A stretch of DNA of 64,000 nt from Candidatus Zhuqueibacterota bacterium (GCA_016927835.1 JAFGMA010000235.1:1-64000); one strand, 5' to 3'. Counted from the stretch's first letter, positions 34,651 through 43,601 are shown. The notes: a model not told the origin generated them from the sequence alone. Numbers and translations are program-made.

Positions 34651-35886
34651 CTAAGATAATATCTGCATTTCATAGATGACGCTTCTAACGATTTGCACCC
34701 ACTTGCGCACCCGCGTGGGATCGCCCTGCACGGTTTCGACATCCTTGAGCGTGATATCGACGTGACAGCCGCGACAGGCTTCGAGATCGCGTTTCAAAAT
34801 GCTGCGTATTCTTCGGGGATCGAAGTCGTATCCAACCATATCGCTGGGACTGGGGCGATAACTGAGCACATAATCGGTGCCGATCTGTTCCGCGCATTTG
34901 GCAACATCAGCGGTCGGTGCGATGGCTATCCTGCGGAGATTGGGGACTTTCCTGAGCAGCCCGATTTTGCGCGTCAAATCCTCACAGCAGCCGTAAGCGG
35001 TCAGGGCAAATTTTTCCATGATCGGAATCTGGTATTGCAGCATGAATTCATCGAACAAGTCAGGACCAACGAGGGTGGTTTCCTGGGAAGCGCAAAAATT
35101 CCACAATCTGTTCCTCGAAACAGGAGGGCTGTTTGGCGCCGGATCATCGAGCTCTTCGGAGTATGGCATCGCCTGGTTTTGATGATCGCAAAGTGCCCAG
35201 TCGCCGGCTTTTTCCGCTTGCTCCTGCACCTGCAAAATGCCATCGCGCATGAATCTGAGCAATTCGTGCAGCCATTGAGGACGATCCATCATATCCCACA
35301 TCATCTGCTCGATGCCGCGCAAATGCCCCAGCCGCGTGGAAATATCCGCATTCCATACCCGGAAGATAGGCGCGCGATCGATATTGATCGTGATCAGATC
35401 GCCAATCGCATCTGCCAGTCGGGCAGTTTTTTCCGCAGTCGCTTTTTCATCAATTTCGTGCCGGGGTTTCACCAATCGCTCGATATCTTCCGGCGATTTG
35501 ATCGGCGGATCGATTTGTTTCGCACCGCGCGGATCATCGCCGCCAATCCAGCCCATTTTGACACCCCAGATGCCTTCGGGGTGAGTCGCGCAAGCTGCAT
35601 CAACGGTTAACCACGGTTCGAAAATAAAATCATCTTCAAATGTGCTGCGGAAGAGCATATTGCGGAAAAAATCTTCGTAATGCCGATAAAACGCATCTTC
35701 GCAAAGGCACCTGGATTCGGGCATTTCCTGCCAGGCGAATGCGCGCACATAAATCAGGATCGGCGCGGGTTTTAGGCTGTTTTGCGCACGCCAATGATTG
35801 CGTCGCTGAATTTGTACCTCAGCATTGCAGATTTCCAGGTATTTTTTTGCCAGGTCCCGGAGGATATTTCGATCAGCTTTTTTCAT
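34651..35886 (-). CDS. Divergent uroporphyrinogen decarboxylase-like protein, paralog 4
   Basis: 411 residues, longer than the other three paralogs. The UroD-like TIM-barrel pattern is clear only in the C-terminal half: a SRNRLWNFCASQETTLVGPDLF segment, YGCCEDLTRKIGLLRKVPNL near 310 (in place of HSCG), then LRRIAIAPTADVAKCAEQIGTDYVLS. The N-terminal part (ILIYVRAFAWQEMPE and FRNMLFRSTFEDDFIFEPW) is unlike the others. This subtype is found in bacterial sugar or methyl metabolism clusters and has no assigned reaction. No strong ribosome site precedes the ATG. It sits beside the GH78/ALDH pair on the same strand, 338 bp from the GH78 start. Confidence 0.75.
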   Translation of the reverse strand: MKKADRNILRDLAKKYLEICNAEVQIQRRNHWRAQNSLKPAPILIYVRAFAWQEMPESRCLCEDAFYRHYEDFFRNMLFRSTFEDDFIFEPWLTVDAACATHPEGIWGVKMGWIGGDDPRGAKQIDPPIKSPEDIERLVKPRHEIDEKATAEKTARLADAIGDLITINIDRAPIFRVWNADISTRLGHLRGIEQMMWDMMDRPQWLHELLRFMRDGILQVQEQAEKAGDWALCDHQNQAMPYSEELDDPAPNSPPVSRNRLWNFCASQETTLVGPDLFDEFMLQYQIPIMEKFALTAYGCCEDLTRKIGLLRKVPNLRRIAIAPTADVAKCAEQIGTDYVLSYRPSPSDMVGYDFDPRRIRSILKRDLEACRGCHVDITLKDVETVQGDPTRVRKWVQIVRSVIYEMQILS

Positions 35887-36255
35887 GAGTCGACAGGTTC
35901 GGTGATTGCATCGGGCAGCATCGATTTCTCTCGCACACCGTGCGCGGGATTTTTAAAATCTTTGTAACTACTCAGGTTCTGGGTTCAGAGGTTCCCGGTT
36001 CAGGGTTGGCAACGTTCAATCCTGAACCTTGAACGCAGAACCTATGAACCTGAAAAGTTTCAAATATTGCTGAAAATGATAGCGATTTTTTAAGCCAAAT
36101 GCAAGCGATTTATAAAACAGGGCAGTGAATGGGACGTCGAGCTTTCAATCAGAATTTTCCCGGACAAACTGCGTGGCGTCTGAAGTCAAGACTCGATTTT
36201 GTGCCAGAAACGATTCACGCGGAGAGACTATTCGCGTCGACGTTCCCCGAAGCCT
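35887..36255. other. Intergenic region, 369 bp
   Basis: Holds the GGTTC-rich hairpin at 35973-36052. Nothing else recognised; no gene. Confidence 0.45.
35973..36052. repeat. GGTTC-rich inverted repeat
   Basis: An 80-bp stretch that begins CAGGTTCTGGGTTCAGAGG and ends with CAGAACCTATGAACCTG, folding into a long imperfect hairpin. The inner arms CCGGTTCAGGGTTGG and CAATCCTGAACC also match. The GGTTC unit recurs three to four times per arm. Confidence 0.65.
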
Positions 36256-36930
36256 TCAAGCCCGAGCATCTCCATCTTTGATCCCGGTCATTTTCACACC
36301 GATCAAATTTGCAGAAACCTGGCACCCTGCCAACGGAGAATCCTTGATCAATTCTCGCAATTCAGTTGGTGTGTAGGCTGCATCGATGGAGGTGATGAGT
36401 CCGGGTCTGATTGACTTTGGTCGGGTATTGATCCACAAAAACCATCTGAGCAAAGGACTCATATCCCGCCGTAAATCCGAAATGAAGATTTTCCCGCCCG
36501 ACTTCAACACCCGCCACATTTCCGAGAATGTGTCCATCGGCTTCTCCCATTCATGCAAGGAGCCATTGGTAAACACCGCATCGAATTCGTTTTCGCCGAA
36601 TGGCATGGTTTGTCCGCTGCTTTGTATATAGTTAACCCTGTGGGACATCTGATAGTCCGCCGCGTTGCGCTTTGCAATTTTTAGCATATCGGCGCTGATA
36701 TCAAGCCCGGTCAAGGTTGTATTTTGGGTGTGCTTCAACCATTCAAGTCCCAGGTATCCCGGACCCGGTCCAACCTCAAGTGCCCGCCCGGATGTGATGC
36801 CGCTTTTAATGATGTCGCCGGTTTCGATCCAGCCCTTATCTCGCAATCTTCGCTGCATTTGATCGTAGGTTGTGACATTGAATTCCCCGTGAATGCCTTC
36901 ATTGGTTTCAACAACGCGCGGTTTTGTCAT
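36256..36930 (-). CDS. Class I SAM-dependent methyltransferase (UbiE-like)
   Basis: 224 residues from ATG 36930, which follows GGAGGG; a longer frame to 37008 lacks such a site. Motif I is ALEVGPGPGYLGLEWL near residue 50-65, the acidic ribose-binding residue lies in LTGLDISADML, post-I NYIQSSGQTMPFGENEFDAV is followed by NGSLHEWEKP, and motif III is WRVLKSGGKIFISDLRRD. This is the Methyltransf_11/ubiquinone-type class. The acceptor is not visible. The C-terminal third (RPGLITSIDAAYTPTEL) resembles small-molecule methyltransferases. It has no close operon partner. Confidence 0.88.
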   Translation of the reverse strand: MTKPRVVETNEGIHGEFNVTTYDQMQRRLRDKGWIETGDIIKSGITSGRALEVGPGPGYLGLEWLKHTQNTTLTGLDISADMLKIAKRNAADYQMSHRVNYIQSSGQTMPFGENEFDAVFTNGSLHEWEKPMDTFSEMWRVLKSGGKIFISDLRRDMSPLLRWFLWINTRPKSIRPGLITSIDAAYTPTELRELIKDSPLAGCQVSANLIGVKMTGIKDGDARA

Positions 36931-37317
36931 TCGTTTCACCCTCCGTTTTAGAACGCCTGAATCACAATTCTTTCTCTCAACACTTTTGCGCGCAAAGCGC
37001 AGGTGCACGATTTAAAACTTGAATCGAGCATAGTCATGCCCCGAAAATCCAATATCGGCGCAATACGAAAATCCTGTTTGAAAATTTTAATCTATGAATT
37101 TCAGCGTTCGAAGGCAAGCATTTTTTATAAAAAGAATAAGATTTTTTTCGATCGCCAGGCTTGCCTGCAAATTTATTTTTGATTGCCGGAGAGTCAATGG
37201 AATATCCTTTAGCAGTGGATTTTCGCTTCCACGTATCTTTTGCTTGATTTATAGTTATTTTTTTAGTAATTTTTCACGTTTAATTCCGGTTCGAGTTATC
37301 TTCTAAAACACCTTTAA
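36931..37317. other. AT-rich divergent intergenic region, 387 bp
   Basis: Promoter region between the methyltransferase (minus) and the kinase-like gene (plus). An AGGCAAGC/GCTTGCCT inverted pair near 37111-37168 flanks a T/A-rich loop. No gene. Confidence 0.4.
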
Positions 37318-37329
37318 ATGAGATCGATC

Positions 37330-37887
37330 ATGCCTCACATAGGATTAACCGGCACGAATGCTTCCGGGAAAACGAGTGTTGTCAAGTATTTAAGGTCGAA
37401 GGGATTTAAATGCTTTTCCCTGTCTGATATCATCCGCGAGGAACTTGTCCGGCGGAATCTCCAGGAAAATCGTGAGAATTTATTTCGCATCGGAAACGAT
37501 TTGCGGGAGCAATCGGGACCGGCGGTGTTGGCTCAAAAAACCATTGAAAAATTGACTGATCAGTATTCGGTCATCGATAGCATTCGGAACGTATTTGAAA
37601 TTTCTGCCCTCAAGACTGTTCCCGATTTTTATTTGGTTGCAGTCGATGCGCCGGTGGAAATCCGGTTTGCGCGGGCACAAAAACGCGGTCGCAACGAAAA
37701 TGCGCCGACGCTGCAAGACTTCATCAACCTGGAAAACGCTGAAAAAAGCGCCGATAAAACCCGGCAAAACCTGGATCAATGCATGGATCTGGCGGATTAC
37801 CAGCTCTTCAATGATGGCAACTACGAGCAGTTGCTGGCAAAAATAGATGCCATCCTGGCGGATATCGACGCCAAAATCAAGGATTGA
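37330..37887 (+). CDS. P-loop kinase-like ATPase (dephospho-CoA kinase/AAA_18 type)
   Basis: 185 residues. The N-terminal P-loop is IGLTGTNASGKTSVVKYL near 4-21. SDIIREELVRRNLQENRENL is the usual NMP-bind/lid region, and DSIRNVFEISAL near 85 resembles the conserved acidic Walker B strand, with the LID RARAQKRGRNENAPT following. It looks like nucleotide or dephospho-CoA kinases and like small 'AAA family' dNMP-kinase domains, but is not classic CoaE or Adk. Two starts are possible, ATG 37318 and ATG 37330; I prefer 37330, which has a weak GAG ahead. Its next neighbour is a lipoprotein gene 117 bp away. Confidence 0.75.
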   Translation: MPHIGLTGTNASGKTSVVKYLRSKGFKCFSLSDIIREELVRRNLQENRENLFRIGNDLREQSGPAVLAQKTIEKLTDQYSVIDSIRNVFEISALKTVPDFYLVAVDAPVEIRFARAQKRGRNENAPTLQDFINLENAEKSADKTRQNLDQCMDLADYQLFNDGNYEQLLAKIDAILADIDAKIKD

Positions 37888-38004
37888 ATTACTCCGACTT
37901 GAGCTGCAATTCCATTGAAGCATGCAACGAAACACGCAAACCTTCGTAATGATAGGTTAAGCACGGTCGTTTTGAAGAGTTTTAGATGGAGGATAAATTC
38001 AGCC

Positions 38005-38637
38005 ATGAATAGAAAATTCATTATATTGTCATTATTAATGCTGCTGGTTTTGATATCAGGCTGTTTTGAATATGAGGATGTGATAACCATCGAAAAAGAT
38101 TATTCCGGTACGCTGTCGGTGCATTATCGGAGCTTGAAAGACTCAAACATGAACTGGAACGGGATGAAATTTCCAAAGGAAAAAGAATCCATTTTGGAGG
38201 AAGTGAAAAAAAATTACACGTCCGAACATGTCAAGTTAATCCGGTTCCGGGTGAAAGAGCGCGACAAGTATCAGCATGTGTATTTCGATGTTAAATTTGA
38301 TCGATTAACCGATCTCAACGAAATCAGGCAATTTGCAGACAGCCATATTTCGCTGGCTAAACTGAATTCGAATGTTATCCATTTTAAGCGAGTCATCGAA
38401 TTTGATGAGGATGAAAAGGATGAAGATGATGAATCCGAATTAAGTCGGCTCGTTATAAGCCTGCTCGAAGAATCGATTTTCGATAAAATAAAATTCAGAT
38501 TTGAGGTTAACTTTCCCGAAGAAATGCATCATACAAACGCAAATTGGGAACAGGATAGCCGGCATGGTGTCTGGAAATATACACTTTCGGATTTTATCGG
38601 GGACAAGAAAATCGTCATGACGGCGCAATCGAAGTAA
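38005..38637 (+). CDS. Lipoprotein of unknown function
   Basis: 210 residues from ATG 38005. GGAGG lies 12 bases ahead. A hydrophobic run ends in the lipobox LISGC near residue 15, so it is lipid-anchored. The mature part begins FEYEDVITIEKDYSGTLSVHYRS, and strands continue with YQHVYFDVKFDRLTDLNEIRQF and an acidic stretch DEDEKDEDDESEL near 135-147. No domain recognised. The sequence type, short beta strands followed by an EEMHHTNANWE segment, is shared with other exported small proteins of unknown role. An alternative frame start upstream at 37915 has no support. It precedes the triple-repeat protein by 79 bp. Confidence 0.75.
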   Translation: MNRKFIILSLLMLLVLISGCFEYEDVITIEKDYSGTLSVHYRSLKDSNMNWNGMKFPKEKESILEEVKKNYTSEHVKLIRFRVKERDKYQHVYFDVKFDRLTDLNEIRQFADSHISLAKLNSNVIHFKRVIEFDEDEKDEDDESELSRLVISLLEESIFDKIKFRFEVNFPEEMHHTNANWEQDSRHGVWKYTLSDFIGDKKIVMTAQSK

Positions 38638-38716
38638 TTTTCTCCTGTTTCATTTTTATCTGTCAATTCGCCATACCCAAAACAGCTTGAATGTAAATAA
38701 ACTCACGAGGTATTCA

Positions 38717-39934
38717 ATGAAACATCTCTTCGCCTGTTTCCTCGTTTCATACACGATTTGCCACCTGGCATTTGCAGGTACCGGACGGATATACGGCAAA
38801 GTAACCACCACGGATGATGAGGTTTTCGAGGGCTGGATCCGCTGGGATAAGCAGGAAGCGTTCTGGGATGATTACCTTGACGGCATCCGCAAAGGATATA
38901 TTAAAAATGACCTGGATAAAAAAATTCTTTTGAAGGTGTACGGACCGTTCTGGGTTTACCGACGACAAAGTGAATTCAGACAAGATCCTCAAACCGGGAT
39001 ACAATTCGGGCATATTGAATTGCTGGAGAAAACATCCGGCAGTTCAGCAACCGTCACCTTGAAAGACGGACGCAAGTTGAAGCTGGGTCCCCACGGGCGG
39101 GACATTGGCTCCAGCAACAGCGGCATCGAAATCGATGATTTGAATTTCGGCAAAATTGTCATCAAATGGCGCGAATTCAAACAGGTTGAATTCAAGGAAG
39201 AGACATCGCAATACGTTGAGGTAAAATCCCAAAACGATGAATACCGCCTATACGGACGCGTCGAAACCTGGGAGGGCGATGTATTCGAAGGGTATGTTAT
39301 CTGGGACTGGGATGAGTCGCTCTCAACGCATATCCTCGATGGAAAAAGCCGGCGCCGCGAAATGGAAATACCATTCACCAACATCAAATGGATTGAACGC
39401 GATTCCCGATCTTCGGTCGTTGTGGAGTTAACGAATGACACCAGGCTCAGCCTGAGCGGGAGCAATGATGTGGGGCAGGGCAACCGTGGTATGGCGATCA
39501 AGGATCCGGTTTACGGTGAGGTAGAAATCTCGTGGAAAGATTTCGGCTCAGTTAAATTCGAAAAGAATGTGACAAAATTCATCAGGAACTACGATGATTT
39601 TGATGGCGGACGCCCGCTTTATGGCGAGGTGTATACGAAATATAACGACCGCTACCGGGGTTATATCTGTTGGGATAATGACGAATGCTTCACCACCGAT
39701 GTCCTCGATGGCAAATATGAAGAATATGATATCAATATCGAATTTTCAAAGATCTACTCAATCCAGTACCGTTCGAGACGTTCATGTATCGTGGAAACGG
39801 TGGATGGAAAAAAAATGCATCTCTCAGGTTCGAATGATGTGAATGATGCAAATGCCGGGATTTTTATCATGCAGGAAGATGGCAGCGAAACAAAAGTGCG
39901 CTGGACCGATTTCGAGAAAGTGATTTTTAAATGA
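38717..39934 (+). CDS. Exported protein with three tandem ~125-residue repeats
   Basis: 405 residues from ATG 38717 (GAGGT 6 bases upstream), with a signal peptide ending near LAFAG. Three copies of one module are clear. Each opens with YGKV/YGRV/YGEV, then F-x-G-x-I-x-WD (EGWIRWD, EGYVIWD, RGYICWD), then a D-x-L-D-G stretch (DDYLDG, THILDG, TDVLDG). Each closes with LSGSNDV or a similar loop (GPHGRDIG, SGSNDVG, SGSNDVN), an N-x-G/AGI strand, then IKWREF, ISWKDF or VRWTDF and V-x-F-K. The regular spacing suggests three stacked beta domains. I do not recognise the family. Convergent evolution or duplication within this protein is evident. It is immediately followed by a MITE-like element. Confidence 0.75.
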   Translation: MKHLFACFLVSYTICHLAFAGTGRIYGKVTTTDDEVFEGWIRWDKQEAFWDDYLDGIRKGYIKNDLDKKILLKVYGPFWVYRRQSEFRQDPQTGIQFGHIELLEKTSGSSATVTLKDGRKLKLGPHGRDIGSSNSGIEIDDLNFGKIVIKWREFKQVEFKEETSQYVEVKSQNDEYRLYGRVETWEGDVFEGYVIWDWDESLSTHILDGKSRRREMEIPFTNIKWIERDSRSSVVVELTNDTRLSLSGSNDVGQGNRGMAIKDPVYGEVEISWKDFGSVKFEKNVTKFIRNYDDFDGGRPLYGEVYTKYNDRYRGYICWDNDECFTTDVLDGKYEEYDINIEFSKIYSIQYRSRRSCIVETVDGKKMHLSGSNDVNDANAGIFIMQEDGSETKVRWTDFEKVIFK

Positions 39935-40045
39935 TGCCTGAACGAAAATTCGCATCTTCATGCTAAGCGGAATCGAATCACAACGTAAAAACAATGAGTT
40001 ATGATCCTTCGACTCAGCATGAAAAAAAGCGGACTTTTTATTCAG
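39935..40045. repeat. MITE-like element family 2, copy B
   Basis: Begins TGCCTGAACGAAAA directly after the stop of the triple-repeat gene. The right end, CTTTTTATTCAGAC, is a degenerate copy of the inverted end. It is in the opposite orientation to the copy at 15885-16003 but shares the same order of conserved blocks. Confidence 0.7.
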
Positions 40046-40100
40046 ACTTCCGGCGCTGATTTCATCAGGCTTTTAACCTATTTGGAGGGAGAATCAAATC

Positions 40101-40904
40101 ATGAAAATCAGATCAATACTTCTCTCACTATTGCTGATTTCATCTGTGAGCGTCAATTGCGTCAAGGCTGGCAGAATAGAGGAAACCGTTAAAAAGACAT
40201 TCGATGCTAATTCGGATGTTGAAATTGTGCTGAGAAATAAAAACGGTTCTGTGGTAGTATCGAGTTGGGATAAGCCGCAAGTTCTGGTGATCGCCGAGAA
40301 AGTTGTGAAGGCGCACCATGAGGAGAAAGCCCAAAAAATCATGGAGCAGGTGGAGATTATCTTCAACGCCAGCCCTGAGCGAATCGAAATCGAATCGGAC
40401 TATCCGCCTTCAAATCGCAGCCATAACAGTTTTTGGGGATTGTTTTTTGATGAAGCGAATGCTCAAATATCGATTTCCTATCAGCTCACCGTCCCCAAAG
40501 ATGCCAACCTCGAGTTGAAAACAACCAACGGGTCAATCACAATCGAAAATACGTCGGGAAACATCAATGCGAGATCGACCAATGGCAGCGTGAAGCTCCT
40601 GGATGTTCACGGGATGATTCGCGCAAGAACCACCAATGGCAGAATCCAGGCTGAGGTGCTCGAATTCACGCGCGAGGATGAGATTTATTTCAAAACCACC
40701 AATGGCAGCATCAAGCTCGATTTGCCGACCAATATTCAGGCGGATGTGCGTGCCAATACCACTAATGGCAGCATCAGCACGGATTTTCCCCTGGAAGTCA
40801 GCGGCAAATTCAACCGGAAAAATCTGCGCGGGACGATCAATGGCGGCGGTGGGCGCATCGATTTGACAACCACCAACGGTAGTATTAAAATTAATGAAAA
40901 TTAA
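40101..40904 (+). CDS. DUF4097-type exported beta-repeat protein
   Basis: 267 residues. GGAGGGAG is about 8 bases before the ATG, and a signal peptide ends near VKAG. The second half is a parallel beta-helix-like series: TTNGSITIEN, STNGSVKLLD, TTNGRIQAEV, TTNGSIKLDL, TTNGSISTDF and TTNGSIKINE. These are about 20-28 residues apart, the repeating hallmark of the DUF4097 adhesin-like family. DUF4097 proteins are surface or periplasmic beta-strand proteins without a settled function, often near regulators or sigma factors. None is adjacent here. The rlmD-like gene begins 15 bases after the stop. Confidence 0.85.
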   Translation: MKIRSILLSLLLISSVSVNCVKAGRIEETVKKTFDANSDVEIVLRNKNGSVVVSSWDKPQVLVIAEKVVKAHHEEKAQKIMEQVEIIFNASPERIEIESDYPPSNRSHNSFWGLFFDEANAQISISYQLTVPKDANLELKTTNGSITIENTSGNINARSTNGSVKLLDVHGMIRARTTNGRIQAEVLEFTREDEIYFKTTNGSIKLDLPTNIQADVRANTTNGSISTDFPLEVSGKFNRKNLRGTINGGGGRIDLTTTNGSIKINEN

Positions 40905-40919
40905 CGGTGTCCGAAGAGC

Positions 40920-42347
40920 ATGGAGGAATCGCTTAGAAAAGGTGCTGAGACAGAACTGACCATTGAAAAGCTGGCGTTTGGTGGGCATGGTATCTCTAAA
41001 ATGGATAATTTTACTATTTTCGTCGATCGTGCCATTCCCGGTCAGGTTGTCCGTGCCAAAATTTACCAGAAAAAACAAAATTATGCCAAAGCCAGGGTAT
41101 TATCGCTAATCGCACAATCACCCGATGCCATCCAACCCGAATGCCCGCATTTCGACATTTCAAACTGCGGCGGATGTCTTTTCCAGAATTTGCCGTATTC
41201 GAAACAACTCGAATTTAAATCGGACCAGGTTGCCGAAACGCTGGCGCATATCGGCGGATTGAAGCTGAATACAATTGCGCTTCCCATTCCCTCCGAGGAT
41301 ATCTTCTTCTATCGCAATAAGATGGAATTCTCATTCGACGAGAGATGGTACGCCGATCTCAGCCAGAAACCAGCCGAACCAGAACGCGATTTCGCATTAG
41401 GATTACATATTTCAAAATTTTATAACAAGGTTTTCGATGTCACCGATTGCAAATTGTTCTCGCCTGAGAGCAACCATATCCTGAATACGATCAGACGGTT
41501 CAGCCAGGAAAGCGGATTGAATTCATACAACTCCAGGCTGAATTCCGGATTCTGGCGTTTCGTCACCATGCGCCAGGCGAAAAATACCAATGGGTTGATG
41601 GTTTCAATCATCACCGCGGACGCCAGGCAACAATCGGATATGATTGAGCCGCTTGCCAAGCAGCTTCAAAAAAATCATCCGGATATCACCACAATGATCC
41701 ACGGCATTAACCGTCGAAGTGCACAAATCGCGACCAGCGATCAACAACACATTTTATCAGGTTCGGGGTACATAGTCGAAGTTTTGGGCAATTACCGGTT
41801 CCGAATTTCGCCGAATTCATTTTTTCAGACCAATACGCGGCAGGCAGAAAAACTGTACCAGCGCATTGTCGAGCTCGCTGAATTCGAGCCAAATGATATT
41901 GTATACGATCTTTATACCGGAACCGGAACGATCGCGATCTTTATTTCAAATCATGTACGAAAAGTTGTGGGCTTCGAACTGGTTGAGGAAGCTATTGTGG
42001 ATGCCCGGATGAATTGTGAATTAAATGCGGTTGAAAATTGTGAGTTTAAAGCCGGCGATATCAGGCATGAATTGAAAAAGGCAATTGCCGATACAGCGAA
42101 ATCCGAGATGCCGTCGGTGGTGATCGCGGATCCCCCTCGAATCGGCATGCATCCGGCGGTTGTCCGCGAAGTGCTCAGGCTGGCGCCGAAACGAATCATT
42201 TATGTTTCATGCAATCCGGCGACACTTGCCAGAGATTTGCAGGCTTTCACCGAGCAGGATTACATCCTCGATTTTGTGCAACCCATCGACATGTTCCCCC
42301 ATACGGCGCATATTGAAGTAATCAGCCGCTTGATCCGAAAAATATAG
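40920..42347 (+). CDS. rlmD: 23S rRNA (uracil-C5)-methyltransferase, RlmD family
   Basis: 475 residues. An N-terminal TRAM domain (LTIEKLAFGGHGISKMD...) is followed by Fe-S cysteines: CPHFDISNCGGC near residue 76-87 and Cys in DVTDCKLFSP. The SAM-binding domain has VYDLYTGTGTIAIF near residue 326 and ADPPRIGMHP. The catalytic Cys lies in YVSCNPATLARDL near residue 430, and the general base Glu in TAHIEVISR at the end. The family methylates uridine at position C5 of 23S rRNA (U1939) or tRNA; which site is not decided by sequence alone. It starts 15 bp after the DUF4097 gene. It is convergent with oadB. Confidence 0.9.
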   Translation: MEESLRKGAETELTIEKLAFGGHGISKMDNFTIFVDRAIPGQVVRAKIYQKKQNYAKARVLSLIAQSPDAIQPECPHFDISNCGGCLFQNLPYSKQLEFKSDQVAETLAHIGGLKLNTIALPIPSEDIFFYRNKMEFSFDERWYADLSQKPAEPERDFALGLHISKFYNKVFDVTDCKLFSPESNHILNTIRRFSQESGLNSYNSRLNSGFWRFVTMRQAKNTNGLMVSIITADARQQSDMIEPLAKQLQKNHPDITTMIHGINRRSAQIATSDQQHILSGSGYIVEVLGNYRFRISPNSFFQTNTRQAEKLYQRIVELAEFEPNDIVYDLYTGTGTIAIFISNHVRKVVGFELVEEAIVDARMNCELNAVENCEFKAGDIRHELKKAIADTAKSEMPSVVIADPPRIGMHPAVVREVLRLAPKRIIYVSCNPATLARDLQAFTEQDYILDFVQPIDMFPHTAHIEVISRLIRKI

Positions 42348-42364
42348 CATTTCTGTAATTGAAA

Positions 42365-42407
42365 CGGATTTGCAGTGATCGCGAGCCGCCGATCATCTGC
42401 AAATCCG
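42365..42407. terminator. Long hairpin between convergent rlmD and oadB
   Basis: CGGATTTGCAG and CTGCAAATCCG pair perfectly, and the stem continues with TGATCG/CGATCA past one bulged T (17 pairs, loop CGAGCCGC). It follows the rlmD stop by 17 bases. It lacks a strong T-run on either side. Likely a bidirectional terminator or attenuating hairpin. Confidence 0.5.
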
Positions 42408-42464
42408 CTGCTCTTGGCGATCCTGATTGCTCCGGCTCTCAAAGCACGAAATCAAAGGCGGGCG

Positions 42465-43589
42465 CTATCCCATAAAAAATCTGAGCAAAAAGCCGGCTGC
42501 AACTGCGGAGCCAATAACACCCGCAACATTGGGAGCCATTGCATACTGCAGCAGGTTATTATTCGGATCTTCGTGCACACCCATATCCTGAACGACCCTG
42601 GCGCTCATCGGCACCGCAGAAACGCCAGCCATGCCAATCAGCGGATTAATTTTCTTTTTTGCAAAAATATTATGAATATGCACGCCGATAATTCCGCTGG
42701 CGGATCCAATAGCAAAGGCAACGACGCCCAACACCAGAATGCCGATGGTTTTGAATTGGAAAAATTTATCGGCTTCCATCGTTCCGCCGATTGCCAATCC
42801 CAGGATAATCGTTGACGCGTTCAAAATGGTATCCCGAGCTACTTCGACCATCCTGCGATCTACCACGACCAACTTTGTCTCCTTGATCAGATTGCCAAAG
42901 AGCAGCATACCGAGCAGCGGTGTGGCAGTTGGTACCAGAATGCAAGCGATTAAGACGCTGAAAATCGGAAATAAAAATTTCTTCAGCGGTGTTACATTAC
43001 CTGGAACGCCGAATTGCCTGTCCATCTCCTTCATATTGATTTTTCGCTGGGTTGAGGAGGTAAAGAATAAGCCCACTGGTTTTTGGATCAATGGAACCAG
43101 CGCCATGTACGAATAAGCAGCGATTGAAATGGGTCCCAATAAATCGGGCGCGAGTTTTGTGGCGGTGAAGATCGACGTTGGACCATCCGCGCCGCCAATG
43201 ATACCAGTTGCCGCGGCTTCCATGAGCGTGAAATCAATTCCCAGGTAATTCAGACCGAGTGCCCCGAGTATTGTCACAAAAATGCCAGCCTGTGCTGCGG
43301 CGCCGAAAAAAATCAATCGGGGATTCCTGATAAGCGGACCGAAATCCGTGTGGGCACCAATGCCGAAAAAAATCAGGCAGGGCAATACAACTGTTTTGAT
43401 GCCGTGTTGATAAAAAAACGACAGAATGCATCCGTCATCCAATGAGCTTTGTTCGGCGCCCGGGATATTTGCCATGATCATCCCGAAGCCAATCGGCAGC
43501 AGCAGCAGCGGTTCAACGCGCTTCTTTGCCCCGAGAAAAATCAGGATAAGCCCGATGAATATCATGCAAAACATCAATACACTCTCCAT
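42465..43589 (-). CDS. oadB: Sodium-translocating decarboxylase beta subunit
   Basis: 374 residues, a multi-spanning membrane protein. Marks of the OadB/GcdB/MmdB family: the GIIGGADGPTSIF motif near residue 130, containing the Asp important for sodium transport, the CLIFFGIGAHTDF and GLALIGGTM-like regions, and SAVPMSARVVQ near residue 325. It couples decarboxylation of a carboxybiotin intermediate to export of two sodium ions. GGAGG is 6 bases before the ATG. It lies 12 bp after oadA. Together with oadG it forms the pump's three-gene operon. Confidence 0.92.
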   Translation of the reverse strand: MESVLMFCMIFIGLILIFLGAKKRVEPLLLLPIGFGMIMANIPGAEQSSLDDGCILSFFYQHGIKTVVLPCLIFFGIGAHTDFGPLIRNPRLIFFGAAAQAGIFVTILGALGLNYLGIDFTLMEAAATGIIGGADGPTSIFTATKLAPDLLGPISIAAYSYMALVPLIQKPVGLFFTSSTQRKINMKEMDRQFGVPGNVTPLKKFLFPIFSVLIACILVPTATPLLGMLLFGNLIKETKLVVVDRRMVEVARDTILNASTIILGLAIGGTMEADKFFQFKTIGILVLGVVAFAIGSASGIIGVHIHNIFAKKKINPLIGMAGVSAVPMSARVVQDMGVHEDPNNNLLQYAMAPNVAGVIGSAVAAGFLLRFFMG

Positions 43590-43601
43590 TTTCAGCCTCC
43601 G

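Noticed and set aside
34693..35610. Open frame of 305 codons on the plus strand
   Set aside because: Antisense of the fourth UroD-like gene; low complexity composition and no homology pattern.
40533..40904. Regular short repeats resembling a CRISPR-like array
   Set aside because: The periodicity comes from the TTNGS codons of the DUF4097 protein; spacing is irregular and the frame is coding.
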